Source: Rhizobium leguminosarum | GTDB taxonomy: Bacteria > Pseudomonadota > Alphaproteobacteria > Rhizobiales > Rhizobiaceae | DNA length: 64,000 nt | Reading direction: 5' to 3' | Assembly: GCF_001652265.1 (NCBI RefSeq) | Contig: NZ_LWBS01000439.1 | Location: 147,096-211,095 of the forward strand | In this document: piece by piece, positions 1 to 10,484 of the stretch | How positions within the stretch are numbered: the first letter of the stretch is position 1 | Layout: every line of letters starts with the position of its first letter | Translations under genes and position numbers: made by a program | Notes under the pieces: model-generated | What the model saw: only the letters and a program-made list of their open reading frames with translations | Told to the model about the DNA's origin: nothing | Databases searched by the model: none

Positions 1-255
1 CGCACGATCACGGATCGCGGTAAGTTGGTTGCTGAATTGGATAAAATCCGCCGCCAGGGATTTTGTGTGAGTTATGGTGAAGTCAGCGAGCAACTTGTCT
101 CCGTCTCAGTGCCGGTTCTGGCATTCGACGGATCCGTGATCGCCGCGGTGAATGTCGGCGCCCCGGCCTTCCGCACGCAAAAGAGCGACGTCGACCGCTT
201 CATCGTTCTGCTGAAAGAGGCCTCCAGCAAGATATCGGCCCGGCTGGGATGGTAG
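1..255 (+). CDS. IclR-family transcriptional regulator, C-terminal part (5' end outside window)
   Basis: The frame is open from the first base and ends with TAG at 255. It encodes the last 84 residues of an IclR effector-binding domain: the RRQGFCVSYGEV segment followed by 'SVSVPVLAFDGSVIAAVNVG' is the family's typical core, ending in a C-terminal helix (LLKEASSKISARLGW). The winged-helix DNA-binding domain lies upstream of the window. IclR proteins usually control catabolic operons; this one converges on the minus-strand operon at 352-8462, so its target cannot be told from here. The family call is firm, the ligand unknown. Confidence 0.85.
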   Translation, partial: RTITDRGKLVAELDKIRRQGFCVSYGEVSEQLVSVSVPVLAFDGSVIAAVNVGAPAFRTQKSDVDRFIVLLKEASSKISARLGW

Positions 256-351
256 AGCTTTTCGTTCTGCGCCATATCGGACCTTGTCTCTTCGGTTCGA
301 TCCCCACCAAGACAAACCAACGCAGGTTGCTTCTGCGCCAGGCCCGCCAAC

Positions 352-1287
352 TCAGGGGAAAAGATCGGGGAGTTCGGAGCGCGCGATGCGTCGCAATCTG
401 ACCGCTTCTGCCGTGTCTATCGAGCGATAGGGAAACCGCAAACGGGTGCCCACGGGTCCCCAATTACCGATCGCACTCAACAGTTTGTCGAGAGCGGCAT
501 TCGAATAGCCAAATTCCTCCCGAAACGGGACGATATGCGCGTCCATAAACGTGCAGATGCGTCGCTCCAGATCGAGTGCGGCGTCGATATCGTTTCGCAT
601 CGAAACCGTCCAGGTCTGAGCACCGCGGGGACTAAGGCAGGCGACATTGGAAAAGGAGCCTGCTGCCACACCTTCCTTGGTGCCGGTTGCGAGATGATGG
701 CCGGGGACGAAGAGTGACAGCCCGGACAGATGCCGGCGCGCCTCGGCATACCAGGAGGCGTCGCCATCGGCGAGCTTGATGCCGATTACCTCAGGCACCC
801 CGGCGCAGACCATGCCCAACTCCTTTGGTGCCAGCACACGTTTTGCATGCGGCGGAGTGTAGAGGATGAGCGGAATTCCGTCGGCAGCCTCGGCCGCTCG
901 TTTCAGGAAGTCGACCGCTTCGGCATCGTTGAGCGGCCACCAGTCCGGCAATATGACCTGAATGGCGCGGGGATCGAGCGCGGCGGCGCGGCGGACGCGA
1001 TTGAGCATGATCAGCGGGTCGGGCTGGCAGGCGCCGATGACGAATGGGGTTGAAGACGCCTTGCAGCGCTCGGCCAGCATTGCCTGGATCCTGTCGAACT
1101 CCACCTCCGTCTGATTGTGGAATTCGCCGGCCGTGCCATTTGAGTAAATACCATCGACGCCGGCATCGATGAGGATGTCGATCTCTTCGCCGAGCTTGCC
1201 GAATTCGATGCTGTCATCGGCTGCGATCGGCAAAAGCAGGCTCGCCCAATTTCCGCCGATGGCGGGACGCGGCGTCTTCGCATTCAT
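352..1287 (-). CDS. DHDPS/N-acetylneuraminate lyase family protein (divergent)
   Basis: A 311-residue class I aldolase/lyase of the DapA superfamily (TIM barrel, Schiff-base chemistry on 2-oxo acids). The Schiff-base lysine is expected at about Lys171 (GIKLADGD) and the catalytic tyrosine at about Tyr143 (ILYTPP). The substrate loop reads SNGTAGEF instead of the usual GTTGE. ATG at 1287 is chosen because GGAGAA lies just upstream; a longer open frame to 1431 overlaps the preceding gene. It is the last gene of the transporter operon, 26 nt after the oligopeptide ATPase. It differs clearly from the second DapA-like gene of the operon (3293-4210), so the two probably act on different substrates or at successive steps. 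True dihydrodipicolinate synthase activity is unlikely in this context. Confidence 0.85.
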   Translation of the reverse strand: MNAKTPRPAIGGNWASLLLPIAADDSIEFGKLGEEIDILIDAGVDGIYSNGTAGEFHNQTEVEFDRIQAMLAERCKASSTPFVIGACQPDPLIMLNRVRRAAALDPRAIQVILPDWWPLNDAEAVDFLKRAAEAADGIPLILYTPPHAKRVLAPKELGMVCAGVPEVIGIKLADGDASWYAEARRHLSGLSLFVPGHHLATGTKEGVAAGSFSNVACLSPRGAQTWTVSMRNDIDAALDLERRICTFMDAHIVPFREEFGYSNAALDKLLSAIGNWGPVGTRLRFPYRSIDTAEAVRLRRIARSELPDLFP

Positions 1288-1313
1288 CTCTTGTTTCTCC
1301 GATGGATGACGGA

Positions 1314-2267
<954 letters not shown>

Positions 2268-3284
2268 CTAGATCTCCTGCCATCTGATGCAGCGGCTGCG
2301 GTGCTGCGGATTGACCTGTTCGAGCGCGGGAACCGCGGCGCGACAGGCATCGATCGCGAATTTACAGCGCGGAGAAAAGGCGCAGCCGCTCGGCATGTTC
2401 ATCAGGCTCGGAACCATGCCGGGAATGGCGGCGAGCTTTTCGCCGGCCCGCTTCATCCGCGCCGCATCGCCAAGGCGCGGCATGGAGGCGAGAAGGCCCA
2501 TCGTGTAGGGGTGCTTGGGATTGCGGAAAACCTCGCCGACCGGCCCTTCTTCGACGATCCGGCCGGCATACATCACCGCCACGCGATGGGCGATTTCGGC
2601 GACGACGCCGAGATTGTGGGTGACAAAGAGCATGGCCATGCCGCGCTCGCGCTGCAGTTTGAGGAGCAGGTCGAGAATCTGCGCCTGGATCGTCACGTCG
2701 AGCGCCGTGGTCGGCTCGTCGGCGATCAACAGCGCCGGATCACAGGCGAGCGCCATGGCGATCGTGGCGCGCTGCCGCATGCCGCCCGACAGTTCGTGTG
2801 GATATTGGCCGGCACGGCGTCGGGCGTCCGGTATGCCGACGCTTTCAAGCAACGCGACGGCTGCGTTCATCGCCGCCTTGCGGTCGGCGCCGCGATGGAT
2901 GCGGATCGGCTCGGCGATCTGGTCGCCGATGGTGAAGACGGGATTGAGGCTCGACATCGGCTCCTGGAACACCATGCCGATGTCCTCGCCCCTGATCCTG
3001 CGCATGCTCTCTTCGTCGAGGGAGACGAGATCGCGGACCACGCCGTTCCCAGTCGCAAGGCGGATGCTGCCTGCGGCGATCACGCCGATGTTGCGGGTCA
3101 GCAGCCGCATGACGGACAGGCTCGTGACCGACTTGCCGGAGCCGGATTCGCCGACGAGCGCAAGCGTCTCGCCGGCGGCAACAGTCAGGTCTATATTGTT
3201 GACCGCCGTGATCTCGCCGCTGCGGATGCGGAAGATCGTTCGCAATCCTCTGATGTCGAGTACGGGTTCGGCGGTCTGTTCCAT
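2268..3284 (-). CDS. Oligopeptide-type ABC transporter ATP-binding protein (OppD/DppD-like)
   Basis: A 338-residue NBD starting [14 protein letters not shown]. Walker A GESGSGKS is at 45-52; Q-loop ([11 protein letters not shown]), LSGGMRQR signature and [14 protein letters not shown] Walker B follow, then the family C-terminal region with [15 protein letters not shown] at 3284 is chosen because it lies 8 nt after the stop of the preceding DapA-like gene; the frame stays open upstream to 3548 but that part overlaps the DapA gene and has no family similarity. It pairs with the OppF-like ATPase. Confidence 0.93.
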   Translation of the reverse strand: MEQTAEPVLDIRGLRTIFRIRSGEITAVNNIDLTVAAGETLALVGESGSGKSVTSLSVMRLLTRNIGVIAAGSIRLATGNGVVRDLVSLDEESMRRIRGEDIGMVFQEPMSSLNPVFTIGDQIAEPIRIHRGADRKAAMNAAVALLESVGIPDARRRAGQYPHELSGGMRQRATIAMALACDPALLIADEPTTALDVTIQAQILDLLLKLQRERGMAMLFVTHNLGVVAEIAHRVAVMYAGRIVEEGPVGEVFRNPKHPYTMGLLASMPRLGDAARMKRAGEKLAAIPGMVPSLMNMPSGCAFSPRCKFAIDACRAAVPALEQVNPQHRSRCIRWQEI

Positions 3285-3292
3285 CAGCCGGC

Positions 3293-4210
3293 TCAGTTCA
3301 GCAGGCCGGTTGCACGCAGGATCTCGTCGATCCGCGCCGTTTCGGCTTCGTTGAGAGAGGCACGCGGCCGCGGCATGACGGCGGAATTGATGATGCCGAG
3401 GCTGCGCATGGCGGACTTGAAGGCGCCGATGCCGGCTGCGCCGCCGCTGACACGGCCCTGCGCGACCCAGACGATTTCGAAGAGGCGGCAGAGACGCTCC
3501 TGTTCCTTCTTCGCGGCGACCCAGTCGCCGCGCTGCGCAGCATCCCAAAGGCGGACATAGCCGTGTGGATCGACATTGGCAATGCCGGGAACGACGCCAT
3601 GAGCGCCCATTAGCAGGGCGGTGTCGACGACGATCTCGGAGCCGGTCATCAGGAAGACGTCCTTGTGTTCGGCAAGGTCGAGGAGCGCGTAGCGGAAGTT
3701 GCCGTCGTCGCCGCTCGAATCCTTGAGGCCGATAATGGCGCCTTCCCTGGCGAGCGTGACCACGGTCTGGCGCTGCAGTTTGACGTGCACGCAGACCGGA
3801 ATGTCGTAGGCGACCAGCGGAACGTCTACCGCGTCGCGGATATAACGGAAGTGATCGAGGATCTCGGACTGACTGGTGACCGTATAGAAGGGCGCCGTCA
3901 CCACGACCGCGTCGGCGCCGGCGGCCTTTGCGACCTTCGCATGGGCGATGACGCGATCCGTGGTCGGATCGATGACGCCGACGACTAGCGGCACGCGGCC
4001 ATTCACCACCTTGGCCGAATGTTCGATGATGTCCCGCCGGGTCTTTTCGTCATGGAAGACCACCTCGCTCGTCGAGCCGAGTACGAATACGCCATGGCAG
4101 CCGGCACCGATCAGATGCTCGAGCACACGTGTATAGGATGGGTAATCGACGGTGAGATCAGGATTGAGCGGTGTTACGACGGGAGGGACGACACCCTTGA
4201 ATTTGGTCAT
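3293..4210 (-). CDS. DHDPS/KDG-aldolase family lyase
   Basis: A 305-residue TIM-barrel aldolase of the DapA superfamily. Lys163 (GLKDSSGD) is the predicted Schiff-base residue and Tyr135 (AYDIP) the proton-relay tyrosine; the substrate loop is GSTSEV at 45-50. It lies between the importer permease and the ATPases (18 nt after the permease gene), which ties it to catabolism of the imported compound. Family members cleave or dehydrate 2-keto sugar acids, sialic acid or hydroxyproline-derived keto acids. Which applies cannot be read from sequence; placement inside an importer operon argues against lysine biosynthesis. Confidence 0.88.
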   Translation of the reverse strand: MTKFKGVVPPVVTPLNPDLTVDYPSYTRVLEHLIGAGCHGVFVLGSTSEVVFHDEKTRRDIIEHSAKVVNGRVPLVVGVIDPTTDRVIAHAKVAKAAGADAVVVTAPFYTVTSQSEILDHFRYIRDAVDVPLVAYDIPVCVHVKLQRQTVVTLAREGAIIGLKDSSGDDGNFRYALLDLAEHKDVFLMTGSEIVVDTALLMGAHGVVPGIANVDPHGYVRLWDAAQRGDWVAAKKEQERLCRLFEIVWVAQGRVSGGAAGIGAFKSAMRSLGIINSAVMPRPRASLNEAETARIDEILRATGLLN

Positions 4211-4228
4211 TTTCGCTTCTTTCGATTG

Positions 4229-5107
4229 TCAATTCAGTTCGGCACGCGGGTCGAAGGCATCTCTGAGGCCATCGCCAATGAAATTGATTGCCAGGACAGC
4301 AAGGATCAGCGCGGCACCGGGGAAGAGCCATTGCCACGGATATTGTTCGAGCACGGCGGTCGAGCGGGCCGCGTTCAGCATGTTGCCCCAGCTTGCCGCC
4401 GGTGGGGCGATGCCGAGACCAAGGAAGGACAGCCCCGCCTCGAGCAGGATGGCATTGGCGATCTGCAGCGTTGCATAGACCACGAGGATATCGATCGAGT
4501 TCGGCAGGCCGTGGCGAAACAGCAGATGTCCGATGCCGGCGCCCATGCCGCGGGCAGCCATGACGAAGTCGCGTTCACGCAATTCCAGTAGCCGCGAGCG
4601 GATCATGCGCGCCAGCAACGGCCAGGAGAGCAGCGAGATGACGAGCACGGTCGGCCAGATGCCGGTGCCGGCAATCGAGGCGAGCACAAGCAGGAAGATG
4701 ACGGGCGGCAGGGTCATCACCAGATCGACGAAGCGCATCGAGACGGCGTCCGTCCAGCGGCCTGCAAGCGCCGAGATTGCCCCGAAGAGAAAACCGATGA
4801 CTGCCGAAAGCGCGGTGGATGCGACGGCGACCAGCAGCGAAATCCGGCCGCCTTCGAGCACGCGGGCGAAGACGTCGCGACCGACGCCGTCGGCGCCGAA
4901 CCAGTGCGTCGCCGTCGGGCCGCTATTCATGGCCAGAAGATCGATGTCGTTCGGCCGGAAAGCCCACCATAGCGGATAGGAGAGGATCAGCAGCAGCATC
5001 GGAATGGCAATGCAGACGCCGGCAACGGCTGCGCGATTGAGCAAAAACCGACTGAAGGCGCGGGCCAGTGGTCCGGGGCTCCGGCGTTCGGGAGAGCGTG
5101 CCAGCAT
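4229..5107 (-). CDS. Oligopeptide-type ABC transporter permease (DppC-like)
   Basis: A 292-residue inner-membrane permease with an N-terminal membrane helix (about 28-50), the [16 protein letters not shown] motif typical of DppC/OppC, and further helices. The ATPase-contact loop around AARGMGAG is followed by the family end [16 protein letters not shown] at 5107 is selected because it lies 2 nt after the stop of the DppB-like gene; upstream continuation of this frame reads across that gene and is not coding. It forms a heterodimer with the 5110-6069 product. Confidence 0.93.
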   Translation of the reverse strand: MLARSPERRSPGPLARAFSRFLLNRAAVAGVCIAIPMLLLILSYPLWWAFRPNDIDLLAMNSGPTATHWFGADGVGRDVFARVLEGGRISLLVAVASTALSAVIGFLFGAISALAGRWTDAVSMRFVDLVMTLPPVIFLLVLASIAGTGIWPTVLVISLLSWPLLARMIRSRLLELRERDFVMAARGMGAGIGHLLFRHGLPNSIDILVVYATLQIANAILLEAGLSFLGLGIAPPAASWGNMLNAARSTAVLEQYPWQWLFPGAALILAVLAINFIGDGLRDAFDPRAELN

Positions 5108-5109
5108 GG

Positions 5110-6069
5110 TCAACCCACCTTGATGCGCGGGTCGACGACCGCATAGGTGATATCGGTCAGAAGATTGACGACGATAACGCAGGTGCCGATGACGAGCGTC
5201 GCCCCCATGATGACGGGGTAGTCGCGGGTCTGCACGGCATCGACGAGCAAGAGACCCATGCCCGGCCAGTTGAAGACACTCTCGATGAAGATGGCGCCGC
5301 CGATTGCAAGCCCGATGGTGGAACCGATCAACGTGACGATCGGAAGAAGCGCATTGCGCAAGGCATGCTTGGTGATGACCCAGAACTCGCGAACGCCCTT
5401 GGCGCGGGCCGTGCGCACGTAATCCTGGTTCAGGACTTCGAGCAGCGAAGCGCGCATGTAACGCATGATCAATGCGGCTTGCGCGACAGACAGAAGTGCC
5501 GCCGGCAGGATCAGATGGTGGAGGAGATCGCCCACCGAGAATTCCTCGCCCGGCGTCAGCATGCCACCGGACGGCATCCAGTGCAGGCGGACGGAGAAAA
5601 TATAAAGGCCGATCAGCGCGCTGAGGAATGCCGGGCTCGATATGCCGGCAAGCGCGACCACCGACAAGGAGAGATCGGCAAGCGAATTGCGGCGGACGGC
5701 GCCGATCACCCCGAAGATGATGCCCGCGACGATGGCGAAGGCAAGTGCGGTGCCCATCAAGAGCACTGTCGGGCCGATCCGTGACAGCACCAGGCCCAGA
5801 ACCGGCTGATCGAGACGCTTGATCGAATAGCCGAGATTGCCGGTCAGCGCCTGCTGCAACCAGCCCAGATACTGCGCGGGCAAGGGCTGATCGAGCCCGA
5901 GGTTTCTGCGCAGATCGGCAAGGTCTGACGGCGACATCGGCAGGTTCGGATCGATATAGGCATCGATCGGATCGCCGGGCGTCAGGCGCAGCAGCAGGAA
6001 GATCAGCATGCTCAGGGCGACGAGCATGCCTATTCCTATGACCAGGCGTCTGAGACTGTATTGGAGCAT
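5110..6069 (-). CDS. Oligopeptide-type ABC transporter permease (DppB-like)
   Basis: A 319-residue permease starting [21 protein letters not shown]. It has an N-terminal helix, the [16 protein letters not shown] extracytoplasmic segment characteristic of DppB/OppB, an [11 protein letters not shown] coupling loop and C-terminal [18 protein letters not shown]. These features are diagnostic of the family. It lies 58 nt downstream of the binding-protein gene and is nearly joined to the DppC-like gene. Confidence 0.94.
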   Translation of the reverse strand: MLQYSLRRLVIGIGMLVALSMLIFLLLRLTPGDPIDAYIDPNLPMSPSDLADLRRNLGLDQPLPAQYLGWLQQALTGNLGYSIKRLDQPVLGLVLSRIGPTVLLMGTALAFAIVAGIIFGVIGAVRRNSLADLSLSVVALAGISSPAFLSALIGLYIFSVRLHWMPSGGMLTPGEEFSVGDLLHHLILPAALLSVAQAALIMRYMRASLLEVLNQDYVRTARAKGVREFWVITKHALRNALLPIVTLIGSTIGLAIGGAIFIESVFNWPGMGLLLVDAVQTRDYPVIMGATLVIGTCVIVVNLLTDITYAVVDPRIKVG

Positions 6070-6127
6070 GGTTCATCCGTCTTGTCAGGGTGGCCGAAGC
6101 CACCCTCAAGGCTTTCCCGGAAACCGC

Positions 6128-7726
6128 CTATTCGGCGATCGACCATTTCTGCGGGTTGGCCTGGTAGGGGCCGCCGCCCGGCGCCGGCGTCCAGACGAAA
6201 TCCTTCACCTTGGTCGAGACGATGCCGTAGCGGTTTGCCACCCAGAGCGTCGCCCAGGGCAGGTTCGTGTTCATCACCTTGCAGACGTCCTGGTAGGCGG
6301 CATCCCGCTTGGTGCTATCAGGCTCGGCCAAGGCGCTATCGAGCGCCTTGGTCAGGTCAGGCATGCGAACCCTGGCGACATTAGGTCCGGCCGGAGGGAT
6401 CTGCTTCTCGTTGAGGCCGACATTGATGCTTCCGGCATCCGGCCCGTTCTGCAGCCCGGCATAAACCACCTGGAACTGGGCAATGTCCGGCGTCGCATTG
6501 AGCACGATGCTGTTATAGGTCGGGGCATCGACAGCACGCGGGACGATGTTGATGCCGACCTGGGCAAGCATCGCCTGAACTGCGGCAAGCACATTGGTGG
6601 CCAGCGGCGTGGTGTAATAGGTCAGAAGCGTGATCGGCTTGGCACCATTGATCTGGTCCCAGCCGGCTTCCGTCAAAAGCTTCTTGGCCTTCTCGGGATC
6701 ATAGGCATAGGTATCGATGCCCTGGGGTATCAGCTGGTCGGCAACATAGGCGCAATTGGCAGGCTTGGCCGCACCGCCATAGAGGCTCTGGATGATGGCA
6801 TCGCGATTGATCGCGTACATCACCGCCTGGCGGACGCGCACGTCCTTCCAGAGCGGGGAATCGTGGTTGAAGCCGAGATAGTTGACGACGAAAGAGTTGC
6901 CTTCGATGACCTTGAAGTCCTTGTTGTCCTTGAAGGTCGGCACGTCGTTGGAATCGACATAGGTGAACTGGATTTCGCCGGATCTCAACGCCGCGATCGC
7001 AGCGGCCGGGTTGGCGAAATAGCGATTGATGACACGTTCCAGTGCGGGTTTGCCACCGCGATAATCAGTGTTTGCGGCAAGTTCGACATATTGATCCGAG
7101 ACGTATTTGGTGAATTTGAACGGACCAGTGCCGATCGGAGCTGTGGACCACCACGCGTTCTTCGCCAGCTGGTCGGCCGGTATCGAGGAGAGCGCATGCT
7201 CGGGGAGCATCATCACCTTGGTCATCGTGTCGAGAAAACTGCTGCTGGGTGCGCTGAGCTTGATGACAACCGTGTGATCGTCCGGCGTCTCGACCGACGA
7301 TATGCCCTTCAGCCGGGCAGCGAGCACGGAGCCGGTTTTCGCATCCATCGCAAGGGTCATGGTGAACTTCGTGTCCTTGGCGGTGAACGGTTTGCCGTCA
7401 TGCCATTTGGCGTCTGCCAGCTTGAACGTGTAGGTCATCTGGTCCGAGCTGACCTCGTAGGAGCTTGCCAGCGCGCCGACGACCTTCTGCAGCTTCTCGT
7501 CATAGGTGATCAGCGGTTCGTAGTAGACGCTGAGCCAGGTGAAGCCGGCGGTCGCGGCGAGCGGATTGAAGTTGCCCTGGAAGCCTCCGGGGCCGACATC
7601 GAAGCCGCCGGATAGCGTGGCTGCCTGAGCCTCAGCTGCAACGCCCGAAACGACAAGAGCCGGAACGGCCGCCGTCGACAGCAGGGCGCCAAGCGCAATA
7701 ACGGATAATCTAGACAGTCTTTTCAT
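6128..7726 (-). CDS. Periplasmic solute-binding protein, family 5 (oligopeptide class)
   Basis: A 532-residue SBP_bac_5 protein. It begins MKRLSRLSVIALGALLSTAA and has a Sec signal peptide with probable cleavage after AEAQA (about residue 34). Family landmarks include YTFKLADAKWHDGKPFTAKD and DVRVRQAVMYAINRDAI. ATG at 7726 follows a strong GGGAGGA ribosome-binding site; an upstream ATG at 7765 would sit inside the regulator gene without one. It delivers substrate to the DppBC-like permeases encoded next. The gene overlaps the end of the GntR gene by 17 nt. Confidence 0.93.
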   Translation of the reverse strand: MKRLSRLSVIALGALLSTAAVPALVVSGVAAEAQAATLSGGFDVGPGGFQGNFNPLAATAGFTWLSVYYEPLITYDEKLQKVVGALASSYEVSSDQMTYTFKLADAKWHDGKPFTAKDTKFTMTLAMDAKTGSVLAARLKGISSVETPDDHTVVIKLSAPSSSFLDTMTKVMMLPEHALSSIPADQLAKNAWWSTAPIGTGPFKFTKYVSDQYVELAANTDYRGGKPALERVINRYFANPAAAIAALRSGEIQFTYVDSNDVPTFKDNKDFKVIEGNSFVVNYLGFNHDSPLWKDVRVRQAVMYAINRDAIIQSLYGGAAKPANCAYVADQLIPQGIDTYAYDPEKAKKLLTEAGWDQINGAKPITLLTYYTTPLATNVLAAVQAMLAQVGINIVPRAVDAPTYNSIVLNATPDIAQFQVVYAGLQNGPDAGSINVGLNEKQIPPAGPNVARVRMPDLTKALDSALAEPDSTKRDAAYQDVCKVMNTNLPWATLWVANRYGIVSTKVKDFVWTPAPGGGPYQANPQKWSIAE

Positions 7727-8462
7727 GTGTTCCTCCCACGTTTGAACTTGTCTTGTTGTTGGCAATCACCCGGGCAATGCCCTCGTAGTGACGATCCAGG
7801 CGTCTGCGCGCCTCCTCCAGATCTCTTGCCTCGATCGCATCGACGATTGCGGCATGGTCGCGCCACGTCGCCATCGGATCGGTATTTTCGAGATTGACGA
7901 AATCCGATGCCTTGTAGAAGGCGAGCCAGAAGACATCGATCAGCCGCACGAGCGTTTCATTGTCCTGGCAGCGAAACAGCAGTCGGTGGAACAGCTGGTC
8001 GTCTTCCGCAAAGGTTTCACCGCGCTCTGCATGAGCGCGCATCCGATTGACGGTGGCACGCAGCTCGGCGATGTCCTCCTCCTCGATCACGTCGATCGTC
8101 TTGCCGATCAATCCCACTTCCAGCGTGCGCCGGATTTCGAGGACCTCCTCGATCTGCCGCAGGGCGCCGCCGAGGCCGTAAGCGAGGTTGTCGAGAAGCG
8201 GCTCGAAGGAAAACGCCTTCACGAAGATGCCGACGCCGCGCCGCGTCTCCAGCACGCCGAGCGATTCCAACGCCTTGATGCCTTCCCTCAGCGAATTGCG
8301 GCTGACACCGAGTTGGGTGGCGAGCTCTCCTTCAGCCGGAAGCAGGGTGCCGGGCGCAAGGCCATTGTCGTCGATATAGGCCCGCAGACTTTCCTGCACG
8401 GAGACATGCAGCAGCGGCGCGCGCGTCAGCGGCTTCATCGATTTCAATGTCATGCCGGTCAC
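7710..8462 (-). CDS. GntR-family regulator, FadR subfamily
   Basis: A 250-residue protein. The N-terminal winged helix (LPAEGELATQLGVSRNSLREGIKALESLGVLETRRG, about 40-75) is followed by an all-helical FCD effector domain with metal-binding-type Asp/His positions (DQLFHRLLF, ATWRDHAAIVDAIEARD). As first gene of the operon it probably autoregulates and represses the transporter and the two aldolases until the substrate or a derived metabolite binds. Dyads just upstream (8491-8512) are plausible operators. Confidence 0.92.
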   Translation of the reverse strand: MTGMTLKSMKPLTRAPLLHVSVQESLRAYIDDNGLAPGTLLPAEGELATQLGVSRNSLREGIKALESLGVLETRRGVGIFVKAFSFEPLLDNLAYGLGGALRQIEEVLEIRRTLEVGLIGKTIDVIEEEDIAELRATVNRMRAHAERGETFAEDDQLFHRLLFRCQDNETLVRLIDVFWLAFYKASDFVNLENTDPMATWRDHAAIVDAIEARDLEEARRRLDRHYEGIARVIANNKTSSNVGGTHEKTV

Positions 8463-8490
8463 TTTCTCGTATCGCCGATAAGATGTATGT

Positions 8491-8512
8491 TACATATCCA
8501 CTTGTAGGATAT
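8491..8512. promoter_or_regulatory. Putative GntR operator (overlapping dyads)
   Basis: Two interleaved inverted repeats lie 29-50 nt before the GntR start: ATATCC at 8494-8499 with GGATAT at 8507-8512 (7-nt spacer), and TACA at 8491-8494 with TGTA at 8503-8506. Position and symmetry suit autoregulation by the FCD-type GntR protein. This is inference from sequence only. Confidence 0.5.
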
Positions 8513-8605
8513 CTGTCAAATGGTCAGGCTTGGAGACCCGACACCGAGCCCGGCTTGCAGCCGTTTGAGGCAGTCGTTTGGGGACAATAAAACAAGCAAA
8601 CAGCT

Positions 8606-9892
8606 TCAATCGGAGGCTTGACCGACCTCTGGAGCATGGACCACCACGCAGTTGCGGCCGGTCTTTTTGGCAAGGTAGAGCGCAGCATCAGCTTGGCGCT
8701 GCATGTGCTCTGCTGACACGAGTTCACTGTTTTGCATCAATATCGCTATTCCGATGCTGACAGTGACCCAGGGACCGACGCGGGAAGTAGGATTTGGAAG
8801 AGACGCAGTTTCTACTCTGCTGCGAATTCTCTCAGCAACCACCCGGGCCTCTTGTTCATCAGAGCCTGGGAGAAAGACGAGAAATTCTTCGCCTCCGTAC
8901 CGGGCGACCTTGTCCCGCTCGTCTCTCATGCTGCTCTGAATGATGCCGGCAACTTTCACCAGGCAGCGGTCACCTTCGGCATGTCCGAGATTATCGTTGA
9001 GATGCTTGAAGTCGTCGATATCGCACATCAGCATCGCCGCGCCGCTCGTTCGTTTAAGATCCTCGCTCCAGAAATAATGGAGCGTTTCCATCATCGAGCG
9101 CCGGTTGGCGACACCCGTCAGCGGATCTGTCCGTGCCAGCAATTCCAGCTGGGAATTGGCGTCGGTAAGCTCCGCGAGGCGACTTCGATCTCGTAACTCA
9201 AGTAAGAAAGTCTTCTGAGCGAAGATGGTTGCGGTGCGTCGGGCAACGACGGTTGCAGCCACACCGCTTGCGAAAAACAGCGTCCCGGCCAGAGCACTCC
9301 CCACTTCGATGGCGGGATTGCGCAGTTGAAACACAAGGTAGATACCGAGGGCAGATGCACCGATCGCCATCGCCCAACCGAGTGGAATGGGAAATATGAT
9401 AATGGCAGTGACGGCCACAAAAAGCATGATGGTCAAATGCCGCTCGTAAAACTCGCCACCGGTATTAACGCCCACCAAGGCGACCGACAGGAGGATCAGA
9501 AAAACAGCCGAGAGGAGGAAAACTCCCTGCACCCACAAAGCGTGCGGCCGCAGGAAGGCTATCGCGGCGACAAGAGCCGCGGGGGGAAGGATAGACGCTG
9601 GCCAAAGCATCGACATGACGGTTTCAGTCGGAAGCAAGATCGCGTTGAGGCCTAACGTCAAGACGTCGAGCACGATAACCCAAACCATCCACGCGCGAAT
9701 GATCTTGGCAGTCCGCGGCCAGGAGCGTTCGCCAAAAAGCCGAGCCAGTTCCCCATCGAGGCGGATATCACGCGTCCGTCCGCCGAGCAGGCGCTCGACT
9801 TGCTCGACAATGGCCGGGCTCAACCTCTGAAGAGGTTTCCGCGAAGACGCCCTTACCGGTTTGATAGGAGCTGTGGTTCGCTCGGTATCCAT
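8606..9892 (-). CDS. Membrane diguanylate cyclase (GGDEF)
   Basis: A 428-residue protein with a soluble N-terminal ~60 residues, about six membrane helices (roughly 65-220), a short coiled linker and a C-terminal GGDEF domain. The active-site loop is intact as ARYGGEEF, and the metal-binding DIDDFKHLND motif is present, so synthesis of cyclic di-GMP from GTP is expected. The residues before the active site read RDERDKVARYGGEEF, so the product-inhibition RxxD motif is not at its usual spacing; feedback inhibition may be lost. It is monocistronic, ending 143 nt from the GntR gene. The membrane sensor part resembles no named domain I recognise. Confidence 0.9.
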   Translation of the reverse strand: MDTERTTAPIKPVRASSRKPLQRLSPAIVEQVERLLGGRTRDIRLDGELARLFGERSWPRTAKIIRAWMVWVIVLDVLTLGLNAILLPTETVMSMLWPASILPPAALVAAIAFLRPHALWVQGVFLLSAVFLILLSVALVGVNTGGEFYERHLTIMLFVAVTAIIIFPIPLGWAMAIGASALGIYLVFQLRNPAIEVGSALAGTLFFASGVAATVVARRTATIFAQKTFLLELRDRSRLAELTDANSQLELLARTDPLTGVANRRSMMETLHYFWSEDLKRTSGAAMLMCDIDDFKHLNDNLGHAEGDRCLVKVAGIIQSSMRDERDKVARYGGEEFLVFLPGSDEQEARVVAERIRSRVETASLPNPTSRVGPWVTVSIGIAILMQNSELVSAEHMQRQADAALYLAKKTGRNCVVVHAPEVGQASD

Positions 9893-10052
9893 GTGTCGGA
9901 TCTAGGGAGCAGACGACCGGAGGCAAGACGGTCCGCGAATTCCGCCCGAGAAGACGATATGCTTGTCCTAATGATTTTGGACCAGGGGACAACAGTATGC
10001 CGTTACCGTGTCATATCGGGGCAAAGTCTCACTCATGCCAGGCCGAATTCAC

Positions 10053-10077
10053 GGTTCGATTCCTGTCAAGGCGATCA
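10053..10077 (+). repeat. Short dispersed repeat, copy A (tRNA T-arm-like)
   Basis: The sequence begins GGTTCGATTCCTGTCAAGG and ends CGATCA. The copy at 21203-21227 is almost identical, and weaker copies lie at 12785 and 49618. It resembles the T-loop (TTCGATT) of a tRNA, but no other tRNA arms are found around it. Confidence 0.5.
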
Positions 10078-10186
10078 ATGTAGCAAAGCAATCTGAGTCG
10101 GTTCGCAGCGTGGGCCACCCCAGGCAGCGCGAACAGACCGCTGATGTTCAAAGGTCAAGATGAGTACGATTAGTCGCGCTTCCTCC

Positions 10187-10347
10187 TCATTGGTGAACCA
10201 CGGTTAACATAGCAATACCGGCCTCATCGGCCGCACGTAGCAACGTTTCCCGGAATTGCTCCGGAGCAATCTGTTCGGCCGCGGCTGCAAACAATGGCAG
10301 TGGTTCGTCGCGCATAGACGTCGATATCGCAAATTCGTCAATGCGTT
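10187..10347 (-). pseudogene. Possible remnant of a coding region
   Basis: In the otherwise gene-free stretch 9893-10484 a minus-strand frame is open for about 53 codons with coding-like composition: an internal ATG at 10315 gives MRDEPLPLFAAAAEQIAPEQ and onward to LTVVHQ at 10187. No ribosome-binding site precedes it and I do not recognise the family. It could be the 3' end of a lost gene or chance. The rest of 9893-10484 shows only repeat copy A. Confidence 0.25.
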
Positions 10348-10484
10348 CTCAGCCACTGAATGGATCAGCTCAAATGCAAGTCCAGGTCAAGCGTTGTGAA
10401 ACTGAACACCTCTGGCGCCTTGCAGCGGTTCAGGGCATCCTATGATGGCTGAAAATTGTGTTTATGGCAGTTGGAGGAATGCCG

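Noticed and set aside
2301-3560. A plus-strand open frame of about 419 codons
   Set aside because: It is the shadow of the oligopeptide ATPase gene at 2268-3284.
6008-7615. A long plus-strand open frame (about 535 codons)
   Set aside because: It is antisense to the solute-binding-protein gene at 6128-7726, whose signal peptide, ribosome-binding site and family motifs are clear; long antisense frames are common in high-GC DNA.
10053-10077. A possible tRNA gene at the T-arm-like repeat
   Set aside because: No acceptor, D or anticodon arms can be built upstream, and the downstream acceptor strand is absent, at this and the three other copies.
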